The translations under genes and the position numbers were made by a program. Positions 51,191-58,703 of a stretch of 64,000 bases of DNA are shown piece after piece; positions within the stretch are counted from its first letter, which is position 1, and each line of letters opens with the position of its first letter. Source of the stretch: Aestuariivirga litoralis (GTDB lineage: Bacteria > Pseudomonadota > Alphaproteobacteria > Rhizobiales > Aestuariivirgaceae); assembly GCF_003234965.1 (NCBI RefSeq), contig NZ_QKVK01000002.1:124001-188000 (forward strand), read 5' to 3'. The notes under the pieces were generated by a model. That model did not search any database. It was given only the letters and a program-made list of their open reading frames with translations, and was not told where the DNA came from.

Positions 51191-52180
51191 ATGTTCGGCG
51201 ATCCCCCCAAGCAACTGCCCCAGCACATGGCCGTGGTCGTGGTGCCGGAATTCACCATGATGCCGGTGACATCGGCCATCGAACCGCTGCGGATTGCCAA
51301 CCGCATGTCGGAAAAGACCCTCTACAAGTGGACCATGCATTCCCTCGACGGCCAGCCCGTGGCGGCCTCGAACGGCATCCTCGCCATGGTCGACGGCGAT
51401 CTCTCGGCGATCTCCGAGGATGCGACGATCCTCGTCTGCGCCGGCCTCAACGTGCAGCGCCACACCGACAAGCGCCTCGTCGCCTGGCTGCGCAAGGTGG
51501 CCCGCAAGGGGGTGAACATCGGTGCTGTCTGCACCGGCGCGCACATCCTCGCCGAGGCGGGCCTGCTCGACGGCTACAAGTGCACCATCCACTGGGAGAA
51601 CATGCCGGGCTTCACCGAGGCCTTCCCGGAGCTCGATGCCACCGGCGGGCTGTTCGAAATCGATCGTGACCGCTTCACCTCCGCCGGCGGCACCACGGCC
51701 CTCGACATGATGCTAACCCTCATCGCCAGCCAGCACGGGCCGGAGCTCGCCTCGGCGGTCGCGGAAGGCATCCTGCATTCGCCGATCCGCCACCACAGCG
51801 AACACCAGCGCATGTCGCTGCCCGCCCGCATCGGCGCCAGGCACCCCAAGCTCGTCGGCATCATCGAGGAGATGGAGGAGAACCTCGAGGAGCCGCTCTC
51901 GCCCTCGATTCTCGCCAAGCAGGCCGGCCTCTCCACCCGCCAGCTGGAGCGGCTGTTCCGCCGCTATCTCGACCGCAGCCCCAAGCGCTACTACCTCGAA
52001 CTGCGCCTCAAGAAGGCGCGCTCGCTGCTGTTGCAGACCGACATGTCGGTGATCAACGTGGCGCTGGCCTGCGGCTTCTCCTCGCCCTCGCATTTCTCCA
52101 AGTGCTACCGGGCCTTCTATGGCCGCACGCCCTATCGCGAGCGCGGCATCCCCGTCATCGAGGGGGCGGAGGCGGTCTGA
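51191..52180 (+). CDS. GlxA family AraC-type regulator (GbdR-like)
   Basis: A 329-residue protein: an N-terminal DJ-1/PfpI amidotransferase-like sensor domain (VVVVPEFTMMPVTSAIEPLR, GAVCTGAHILAEAGLLDG) and a C-terminal AraC domain with two helix-turn-helix units (SPSILAKQAGLSTRQLERLF and NVALACGFSSPSHFSKCY). GbdR-type members respond to glycine betaine or dimethylglycine. The location beside soxBDAG and metF fits that role. The ATG at 51191 is chosen because upstream residues have no homology. It is divergent from metF, 193 bp apart. Confidence 0.9.
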   Translation: MFGDPPKQLPQHMAVVVVPEFTMMPVTSAIEPLRIANRMSEKTLYKWTMHSLDGQPVAASNGILAMVDGDLSAISEDATILVCAGLNVQRHTDKRLVAWLRKVARKGVNIGAVCTGAHILAEAGLLDGYKCTIHWENMPGFTEAFPELDATGGLFEIDRDRFTSAGGTTALDMMLTLIASQHGPELASAVAEGILHSPIRHHSEHQRMSLPARIGARHPKLVGIIEEMEENLEEPLSPSILAKQAGLSTRQLERLFRRYLDRSPKRYYLELRLKKARSLLLQTDMSVINVALACGFSSPSHFSKCYRAFYGRTPYRERGIPVIEGAEAV

Positions 52181-52190
52181 AACAAACGAA

Positions 52191-52214
52191 GGGCGGGCCC
52201 CTTGGGACCCGCCC
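52191..52214 (+). terminator. Hairpin after the GlxA-like gene
   Basis: GGGCGGGCCC and GGGACCCGCCC pair with one bulged base, 10 bp past the stop. No U-run follows, so it is at best a weak or Rho-assisted end. The rest of the 229-bp spacer up to 52409 shows no gene. Confidence 0.4.
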
Positions 52215-52409
52215 CTCGGCAGTGCCTTCGCGACCGGGGGGATCTGACGAACGGCACGTTTCGAGTTTCTCAATTAAAACGTTTACATTGCCGCAGCCCA
52301 AGGTGGAAGGGCCATCAGGTTATAGCGCCATGCGTGTGGTGCATGAAGGGCCACTGGCCGGGGAACACATCGTCCAGCCTGAGCTAAGATTTTGTTATAA
52401 AATAACTTT

Positions 52410-53777
52410 CTACAAGACTGCCGGCAGCGTCAAAAGCACCCGCAACCCGCCCAGCGCAGCATCGTCCAGTTGCACGCTCCCCGCGTACATGGCCGCCGTC
52501 TCCCGCACGATGGAGAGGCCGAGCCCGGAGCCCGGCTTGGTTTCGTCCATGCGCTGGCCGCGCTTCAGGGCCTCAGCCCGCTTCTCCGCCGGCAGGCCCG
52601 GACCGTCATCCTCGACCGCGATCGCAAGCAGGCTGCGGCCCGCGGTGGCGGCCTGAAGCCGGGCCGCGACGCTCACCCGCCCGGCTGCCCATTTGCAGGC
52701 ATTGTCGAGCAGGTTGCCCACCATCTCCTCGAGGTCCTGCCGCTCGCCGCGGAAACGCAGGCCGTCGGGGCAATCGACGGTGACGGTGACCCCCTTGTCG
52801 CGGTTGATGCGTTCCAGCGTGCGGGCCAGCGCGTCCAGCACCGGCTTCACCTCGGTGACGGCGCCGAGCCCCTGGGCGCGGGCCGCGCGGCGCGCCCGGT
52901 CGAGATAGAGGTTCACCTGGTCGCGCATCAGCCCGGCCTGTTCGGCCACCTTGGCGGCGAGCGGGGTTTCCTGCCCCGCCGCCTCGTTGGTCAGCACGCT
53001 GAGCGGTGTCTTTAGCGCATGGGCCAGGTTGCCCACCTGGGTGCGCGCCCGCTCCACGATTTCGGCATTGGACTGGATCAGAAGGTTCAGCTCCTCCGCC
53101 ACGGGCCGGATCTCGGCGGGATATTCGCCCTTGAGCTCGCTCGCCCCGCCCTGGCGGATGGCCAGCAGGTTGGCCTGCATGGCGCGCAGGGGCCTGAGCC
53201 CGAAGCGCACCTGCGCGAGGACGGCGAGCGCCAGGCCCAGCGCCAGCACCACGAGGCTCACCACCAGCGCGCGGTTGAAGCTCCTCACCTCGGCGGAAAG
53301 CTCATCGTAATTGCCGGCCACCAGCACCGAATACTTCCGCGTGCTGCCCGGCAGCGTGAACACCTGCTCGATCGCCCGCAGCGTCACGCCCAGCGTGTCG
53401 GTGAGGTAGAAGCCCTGCACGCCCTCCTTGCCGGCAAGCTCCGGCGGCAGCGTGAGGCGCTGTTCGAGCAGCGAATTCGATGCAAGGTCGGCAGCACCCC
53501 CAGCCTTGTCCACCGGCACCACCTGCCAGTACCAGCCCGACAGCGGCAGGCCGAAGCGCGGGTCGACGATGGCGGCGGAGAGCCGCGGGCTTCCCTCCGC
53601 CGTCACTTCGATATTGGCCAGGAGACCGTCGAGCACCGAGCGCAGGCGCTGGTCGAAGTTGCGTTCGAGCGCGGCCGTGAAAAGGTTCGCCAGCAGCAAG
53701 CCCGTGGCGGCGAGCAGCACCACACTCACGACAAGCGACGAGAGGATGAGCCGGCTCGACAGCGAGCTAGGGCGCAT
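52410..53777 (-). CDS. feuQ: Sensor histidine kinase FeuQ-like
   Basis: A 455-residue PhoQ/FeuQ-type kinase: spans near 8-30 and 168-190, a periplasmic domain of about 130 residues between them, a HAMP-like region, the H-box GNLAHALKTPLSVLTNEA, and the ATPase boxes NLLDNACKWA, EDDGPGLP and GSGLGLSIV. In rhizobia FeuP/FeuQ controls export of cyclic beta-glucans and osmoadaptation. It overlaps feuP by 11 bp. The symbol rests on the matching regulator and gene order. Confidence 0.85.
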   Translation of the reverse strand: MRPSSLSSRLILSSLVVSVVLLAATGLLLANLFTAALERNFDQRLRSVLDGLLANIEVTAEGSPRLSAAIVDPRFGLPLSGWYWQVVPVDKAGGAADLASNSLLEQRLTLPPELAGKEGVQGFYLTDTLGVTLRAIEQVFTLPGSTRKYSVLVAGNYDELSAEVRSFNRALVVSLVVLALGLALAVLAQVRFGLRPLRAMQANLLAIRQGGASELKGEYPAEIRPVAEELNLLIQSNAEIVERARTQVGNLAHALKTPLSVLTNEAAGQETPLAAKVAEQAGLMRDQVNLYLDRARRAARAQGLGAVTEVKPVLDALARTLERINRDKGVTVTVDCPDGLRFRGERQDLEEMVGNLLDNACKWAAGRVSVAARLQAATAGRSLLAIAVEDDGPGLPAEKRAEALKRGQRMDETKPGSGLGLSIVRETAAMYAGSVQLDDAALGGLRVLLTLPAVL

Positions 53778-54438
53778 CGTCTGGCTCGGTGACGGTGTAG
53801 CCCATGCCGCGGATCGTATGCAGCACGTCGACGCCCAGCTTCTTCCTCAGGCGGCCGACGAACACTTCGACGGTGTTCGAATCGCGGTCGAAGTCCTGGT
53901 CATAGAGATGCTCGACGAGCTCGGTGCGCGACACCACCTTGCCCTTGTGATGCATCAGATAGGAGAGCAGCCGGAACTCCAGCGAGGTGAGCTTCACCGG
54001 CAGGCCGTCGACGCTGACGCGCGCCGCCTTGGTATCGAGCACCACCGGCCCCACCGCGATCTCGCTCGAGGCATGCCCGGCCGCGCGGCGCAACAGCGCG
54101 CGGATGCGGGCCAGCACCTCCGCCATGTGGAAGGGCTTGGCGACATAGTCATCCGCCCCCGCATCGAAGCCCGCCACCTTGTCCGACCAGCGGTCGCGCG
54201 CGGTGAGGATCAGCACCGGCATCTTGCGCCCGGCGCGGCGCCACTTCTCGAGCACGCTCACGCCGTCGAGAATGGGGAGCCCCAGGTCGAGGACCACCGC
54301 GTCATAGGGCTCGGTATCGCCGAGGAAGTGCCCCTCCTCGCCGTCCTTCGCGGCATCCACCGCATAGCCCGCATCCTCCAGCGCCGCGGTGAGCTGGCGG
54401 CGGAGGTCCGGATCATCCTCGACGACGAGCAGCCGCAT
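53767..54438 (-). CDS. feuP: OmpR-family response regulator FeuP-like
   Basis: A 223-residue regulator with receiver (VVEDDPDLRRQL, VVLDLGLPILDGVSVLEKW, YVAKPFHM) and a winged helix including LYDQDFDRDSNTVEVFVGRL. The segments RDRWSDKVAGFDAGADDYVA and DQDFDRDSNT are characteristic of the FeuP/PhoP group of Hyphomicrobiales. It lies 12 bp after a PepSY protein gene and overlaps its kinase gene. Confidence 0.88.
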   Translation of the reverse strand: MRLLVVEDDPDLRRQLTAALEDAGYAVDAAKDGEEGHFLGDTEPYDAVVLDLGLPILDGVSVLEKWRRAGRKMPVLILTARDRWSDKVAGFDAGADDYVAKPFHMAEVLARIRALLRRAAGHASSEIAVGPVVLDTKAARVSVDGLPVKLTSLEFRLLSYLMHHKGKVVSRTELVEHLYDQDFDRDSNTVEVFVGRLRKKLGVDVLHTIRGMGYTVTEPDDAP

Positions 54439-54450
54439 CGCTTGTCCCCG

Positions 54451-54711
54451 CTATTGCGAAACCTGGCCGGTCACGGCGTCGACCAGCACCTGGATCACCG
54501 CGCCATCCTGCTTCAGCCGCACCACATAGGCGCCGCCCTTCAGCTTGACGCCCAGGGGCTCCGCCCCCGGCACCGCCTGCAGCGCCAGCTTCACCGCCTC
54601 GGACGGCGCCACCTGCGCCTCCTGCGCGCCAGCCGGCAAGGCCCACAGGGCGGCCGCCAGCAGGGTTCCCGCAATGGTCAATGGCTTGCGCATGGCTGGG
54701 GCTTGTCTCAT
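54451..54711 (-). CDS. Secreted PepSY-domain protein, FeuN position
   Basis: An 86-residue protein with a signal peptide (LTIAGTLLAAALWALPAGAQ) and one PepSY module (SEAVKLALQAVPGAEPLGVK, then YVVRLKQDGAVIQVLVD). AGGA lies 8 bp before the ATG. It is the first gene of a feuP-feuQ operon. In Sinorhizobium a small periplasmic protein encoded at this position (FeuN) restrains FeuQ; the same role is inferred from position and size, not shown. Confidence 0.75.
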   Translation of the reverse strand: MRQAPAMRKPLTIAGTLLAAALWALPAGAQEAQVAPSEAVKLALQAVPGAEPLGVKLKGGAYVVRLKQDGAVIQVLVDAVTGQVSQ

Positions 54712-54721
54712 GTCCGGCGTC

Positions 54722-55174
54722 CTAACCCTTCCTATCTGAACCGCGCATGAATGGAAATCCCGTGCGCTTGCGGGCGGTCACGGCATCCGCCACCTTCTCG
54801 ATCGAGCGGCCGCCGATGTAACCGCCCGCCCCCACCGTCAGTGTTCTGACCAGCGTGTTCATGGCCCTGATGTCGCGTTCGCTCGTGGCGGCATTGGCCT
54901 CCGCCGAGAGCGTGCCGATCTGGGCCTCGAATTCGGTGAGCCGCTGCTGCAGCAGCGCCTTGAAGCGGGCGAGTGTGGCCCGCGTGCCCTGGGGCCTTCC
55001 ACGCGCGGCACCGCGCAGTTTCCAGCCCTCCAGACGAGCACGGCAGGCCAGGGCCTGCCGTGTTATTCCAGCGTCTGCGGCAATCGTGGCCACCGCCTCG
55101 ATGCCATGCTCGTATCTCTCCCGCACCCGCGCCCAAACGGCAGCGGGCGCCGGTTCATCACCGTCGCCGCTCAT
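54722..55174 (-). CDS. Hypothetical protein with helix-turn-helix
   Basis: A 150-residue basic protein. VATIAADAGITRQALACRAR looks like a DNA-binding helix-turn-helix similar to small terminase or transposase-associated HTH units. The C-terminal half is helical (LARFKALLQQRLTEFEAQIG) and ends in SIEKVADAVTARKRTGFPFM. The ATG at 55174 is one of two close candidates (the other at 55186). It lies 10 bp upstream of the PepSY gene on the same strand, so it may be part of the feu transcript. I do not recognise the family. Confidence 0.65.
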   Translation of the reverse strand: MSGDGDEPAPAAVWARVRERYEHGIEAVATIAADAGITRQALACRARLEGWKLRGAARGRPQGTRATLARFKALLQQRLTEFEAQIGTLSAEANAATSERDIRAMNTLVRTLTVGAGGYIGGRSIEKVADAVTARKRTGFPFMRGSDRKG

Positions 55175-55300
55175 GTCCTCACCCATTTGTGGAGTATGCG
55201 CCTTTATACCCCAACGAGCGCGCGCTGTCAAGGACTAAATTCGCTTCAGAGGAATTTTCTTTGTCCTTGAAGTCTCCCCCGCCCCGGCTATTCCAGTGCC

Positions 55301-56194
55301 ATGGATATCCGCCAGCTCCAGTATCTCGCAGCGCTCGCGCGCGAAAAGCACTTCACCCGTGCCGCCCAGGCCTGCCACGTCACGCAGCCCACGCTGTCGG
55401 GCCGCATCCGCCAGCTGGAGCAGGAGCTGGGCGTTCCCATCGTCGAGCGCGGCCAGCGCTATATCGGGCTCACGCCCGAGGGCGAGCGCGTGCTGAAATG
55501 GGCGCATCTCATTCTCGACAACTGGCAGAGCCTCACCCAGGAGCTCGGCACCATCCGCTCCAGGAAGGGCGAACTCGTCGGCCGTCTCGTCCTCGGCGTC
55601 ATTCCTTCTGCCCTGCCGAAGGTCTCGATGCTCACCCGCGCCATGGAGCGCGAGCACCGCTCGGTCGAGTTCACCGTGCTCTCGCAGTCCTCCGAGGAGA
55701 TCCTGCGGAACCTGCACGAGCACGCCATCGATGTCGGCATCACCTACCTCGACAACGAGCCGGTGGAGGGCCTGATGCAGCATCCGCTCTACGAGGAGCA
55801 CTACAGCCTCTTCGTCGGCGAAACCTCTCCGTATGCGGATAAATCTTCCGTCACCTGGACAGAGGCGGCGCAGGAACCCCTCTGCCTGCTCACCCCCAAC
55901 ATGCAGAACCGCCGCATCATCGACCGTGCCTTCGCGGTGGCCAATGTCCACCCCTCGCCCCGGCTCGAGACCAATTCGATCATGAACCTGCTCGCCTCGG
56001 TGAAGTCGATGGGGCTGTCCTCCATCATGCCGGACTACTTCATCCATGTTCTGGGCAAGCTCGAGGGGGTCAAGGCCATTCCCCTCACCAACCCGAAGGT
56101 GGAGCACAAGGTCGGCCTCGTCGGCCTGCCGCGCGAGCCGCTTTCCCCCCTGGTCGCCGCCCTCTTCGCCACCGCCCGCACGCTGAAGGCTTGA
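55301..56194 (+). CDS. LysR-type regulator of formate dehydrogenase genes
   Basis: A 297-residue LysR protein: HTH at 1-60 (QLQYLAALAREKHFTRAAQA, CHVTQPTLSGRIRQLEQELG) and an effector domain from about 90 (LVLGVIPSALPKVSMLTRAM). LysR genes upstream of fdsGBA are known as fdsR, and the context here matches, with only a small Cys-rich gene between. It probably activates the operon in response to formate. OxyR-like and CbbR-like relatives have similar sequence. Confidence 0.88.
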   Translation: MDIRQLQYLAALAREKHFTRAAQACHVTQPTLSGRIRQLEQELGVPIVERGQRYIGLTPEGERVLKWAHLILDNWQSLTQELGTIRSRKGELVGRLVLGVIPSALPKVSMLTRAMEREHRSVEFTVLSQSSEEILRNLHEHAIDVGITYLDNEPVEGLMQHPLYEEHYSLFVGETSPYADKSSVTWTEAAQEPLCLLTPNMQNRRIIDRAFAVANVHPSPRLETNSIMNLLASVKSMGLSSIMPDYFIHVLGKLEGVKAIPLTNPKVEHKVGLVGLPREPLSPLVAALFATARTLKA

Positions 56195-56254
56195 TTTCGG
56201 TCAAGGACGGGATTCGCCCCCTCCGCCAAGGTGCACGCTATAGGAGCACCGACC

Positions 56255-56467
56255 ATGAAATATTCGACCGACGGCACCCACGCCCACTGCGCAACCCATA
56301 ATTGCTACGTCTCCCTGAACCAGACCGAGGGCCAGTGCCGCGACGATCACCGCTGCAACGACGAAGTTTGCCCGCTCGAAAAGGAACTGGGCCGCCCTCG
56401 CTTCGGCAAGGCGCTGGACATGATGGCGGCAGGGATCGGCCAGGTGATGGGGAAGATCGGGGGTTAA
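56255..56467 (+). CDS. Small Cys/His-rich protein next to formate dehydrogenase genes
   Basis: A 70-residue protein beginning MKYSTDGTHAHCATHNC. Five Cys (12, 17, 28, 34, 39) and several His lie in the first 40 residues, a metal-binding pattern; the rest is a short helix (FGKALDMMAAGIGQVMG). It has no recognisable family. The ATG at 56255 starts the conserved part. It sits between the LysR gene and fdsG, about 210 bp upstream of the latter. Confidence 0.6.
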   Translation: MKYSTDGTHAHCATHNCYVSLNQTEGQCRDDHRCNDEVCPLEKELGRPRFGKALDMMAAGIGQVMGKIGG

Positions 56468-56506
56468 GCGGTCGTTAACGAGGCGACAATCCTGATCTTC
56501 CAAAGC

Positions 56507-56583
56507 TCATCATGCCCGGGCTCGTCCCGGGCATCCTTTTCGACCGCTCGAAGAAGATCGCCGGGACACGCCCGGCGACGACG
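56507..56583. repeat. Palindromic repeat, family A, copy 5
   Basis: TCATCATGCCCGGGCTCGTC and GGGACACGCCCGGCGACGAC; the right half is less well kept than in the other copies. It lies between the small Cys-rich gene and fdsG. Confidence 0.65.
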
Positions 56584-56678
56584 GACTGGAAGGGGGCCGG
56601 CCCCCTCATAACCCCTGCCTATGACCCCATAGCGTCCGTCAATTGGAATTTACACTCGTCCTGCGCCATTAAGTTGGC

Positions 56679-57170
56679 ATGGCTCAGAAAACCACCCTGC
56701 TCGATCTTTCCCCGCGCGAGGCGACGGCCGCCCGGGAGATCGCCCTCCGCTACGGCAACCGCCCCGATGCGCTGCTGGAAATCCTCCATGACCTGCAGCA
56801 TCAGCTGGGCTTCATCCCCGAGGCCGCCCTTCCGGCGCTCGCCAAGTCGCTCAACCTGTCGCGCGCCGAGGTGCACGGTGTCGTCACCTTCTATCACGAC
56901 TACCGCCGCGAGCCCGCCGGCCGCCACGTGATCAAGGTCTGCCGGGCCGAGGCCTGCCAGTCCATGGGCGCCAATGAACTCGTGGGCATGATCGAGCGTT
57001 ACCTCAAGGTGAAGCTGGGCCAGACCACCGCCGATGGCGCGATCACGGTCGAGGCCGCCTACTGCCTCGGCAATTGTGCCCTCTCCCCCGCCGTCATGGT
57101 GGACGAGAAGCTGGTCGGCCGGGTCGACGCCAGGAAGTTCGAGAAGATCGTCGCGGAGTGCCGCTCATGA
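56679..57170 (+). CDS. fdsG: NAD-dependent formate dehydrogenase gamma subunit
   Basis: A 163-residue NuoE-like protein with the [2Fe-2S] ligands in VCRAEACQSMG and YCLGNCALSPAVMVD. It relays electrons within the soluble FdsABG complex. The ATG at 56679 begins the family N-terminus (MAQKTTLLDLS). It overlaps fdsB by 4 bp. Confidence 0.95.
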   Translation: MAQKTTLLDLSPREATAAREIALRYGNRPDALLEILHDLQHQLGFIPEAALPALAKSLNLSRAEVHGVVTFYHDYRREPAGRHVIKVCRAEACQSMGANELVGMIERYLKVKLGQTTADGAITVEAAYCLGNCALSPAVMVDEKLVGRVDARKFEKIVAECRS

Positions 57171-58690
57171 GCAAGGTCTATGTCCCGCGCGACTCAGCCG
57201 CCCGCTCGGTCGGCGCCGATGAGGTGGCCGCCGCGCTGGCCGCCGCCGGCCACGAAGTGATCCGCAACGGCTCGCGCGGCCTCCTGTTCCTCGAGCCCCT
57301 CGTCGAGGTCGAGACCAAGGACGGCCGCATCGCCTACGGCCCCGTCACCGTCGAGGACGTGGCCTCCCTTCCGATCGCCACCGCAGGCGCCCACAAGCTG
57401 CGCCTCGGAAACATCGAGGATCACCCCTACCTGAAGAACCAGGAGCGCCTCACCTTCGCGCGCTGCGGCATCACAGATCCGGTCTCGGTTTCGGACTACG
57501 TGGCGCACGGCGGCTTCGAGGGCCTGAAGAAGGCGCTGGGCCTTGGCCGTGCCGCCATCGTGGCCGAGGTCACCGAATCGGGCCTCCGCGGCCGCGGCGG
57601 TGCGGGCTTCCCCACCGGCATCAAGTGGAAGACCGTCCACGATGCCGCCGCCGACCAGAAATACATCTGCTGCAACGCCGACGAGGGCGACAGCGGCACC
57701 TTCGCCGACCGCATGGTGATGGAGGGCGACCCCCTCATGCTCATCGAGGGCATGACGATTGCCGGCATCGCCGTGGGCGCCACTAGGGGCTACGTCTATA
57801 TCCGCTCGGAGTACCCTGACGCCATCGCCACCATGAAGGAGGCGATCGCCGCCGCGGTCGCCGCCAAGTGGCTGGGTGCCAATATTCAGGGTACGGACAA
57901 AACCTTCCACCTCGAAGTCCGCCGCGGTGCGGGTGCCTATATCTGCGGTGAAGAGACCGCGATGCTCGAATCGATCGAGGGCAAGCGCGGCACGGTGCGC
58001 CCCAAGCCGCCGATCCCCGCACTCGAGGGCCTGTTCGGCAAGCCCACCGTGATCAACAACGTGCTGAGCTTCGCGGCTGTCCCCTTCATCCTCGCCAAGG
58101 GGGGTGCTGCCTACAAGAACTACGGCATGGGCCGCTCGCGCGGCACGCTGCCCTTCCAGCTCGCCGGCAACATCAGGCAGGGCGGACTGGTCGAGAAGGC
58201 CTTCGGCGTCACGCTGCGTGAGCTGGTCGAAGGCTTTGGCGGCGGCACCTTCACTGGCAAGCTCATCCGCGCCATCCAGGTCGGCGGCCCGCTCGGCGCC
58301 TATGTGCCTGCCGCGCAGCTCGACATGCCGATGGATTACGAAACCTTCGCCGCCGCGCAGGCCATGGTCGGCCACGGCGGCATCGTGGTGTTCGACGAGT
58401 CGGTCGACATGGCCCAGCAGGCCCGCTTCGCCATGGAGTTCTGCGCCATCGAGTCCTGCGGCAAGTGCACGCCCTGCCGCATCGGCTCCACCCGCGGCGT
58501 CGAGGTGATCGACAAGATCATCGCCGGCGATGACCGTGACGCCAACCTGGATCTGCTGGCGGACCTCTGCCAGACCATGACCGATGGTTCGCTCTGCGCC
58601 ATGGGCGGGCTTACCCCCATGCCGGTACTGAGCGCCATCAAGCATTTCCCCGAAGATTTCGACAAGCCCGCCAAGATCGCGGCGGAATGA
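57167..58690 (+). CDS. fdsB: NAD-dependent formate dehydrogenase beta subunit
   Basis: A 507-residue NuoF-like flavoprotein: thioredoxin-like N-terminus, the NADH/FMN-binding GLRGRGGAGFPTGIKW near 140 and CNADEGDSGTFADRMVM near 170, and the [4Fe-4S] site ESCGKCTPCRIGSTRG near 427. It passes electrons from formate to NAD+. ATGA overlap with fdsG; fdsA starts 13 bp after its stop. Confidence 0.96.
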   Translation: MSKVYVPRDSAARSVGADEVAAALAAAGHEVIRNGSRGLLFLEPLVEVETKDGRIAYGPVTVEDVASLPIATAGAHKLRLGNIEDHPYLKNQERLTFARCGITDPVSVSDYVAHGGFEGLKKALGLGRAAIVAEVTESGLRGRGGAGFPTGIKWKTVHDAAADQKYICCNADEGDSGTFADRMVMEGDPLMLIEGMTIAGIAVGATRGYVYIRSEYPDAIATMKEAIAAAVAAKWLGANIQGTDKTFHLEVRRGAGAYICGEETAMLESIEGKRGTVRPKPPIPALEGLFGKPTVINNVLSFAAVPFILAKGGAAYKNYGMGRSRGTLPFQLAGNIRQGGLVEKAFGVTLRELVEGFGGGTFTGKLIRAIQVGGPLGAYVPAAQLDMPMDYETFAAAQAMVGHGGIVVFDESVDMAQQARFAMEFCAIESCGKCTPCRIGSTRGVEVIDKIIAGDDRDANLDLLADLCQTMTDGSLCAMGGLTPMPVLSAIKHFPEDFDKPAKIAAE

Positions 58691-58703
58691 GGAGCCACCT
58701 GAG

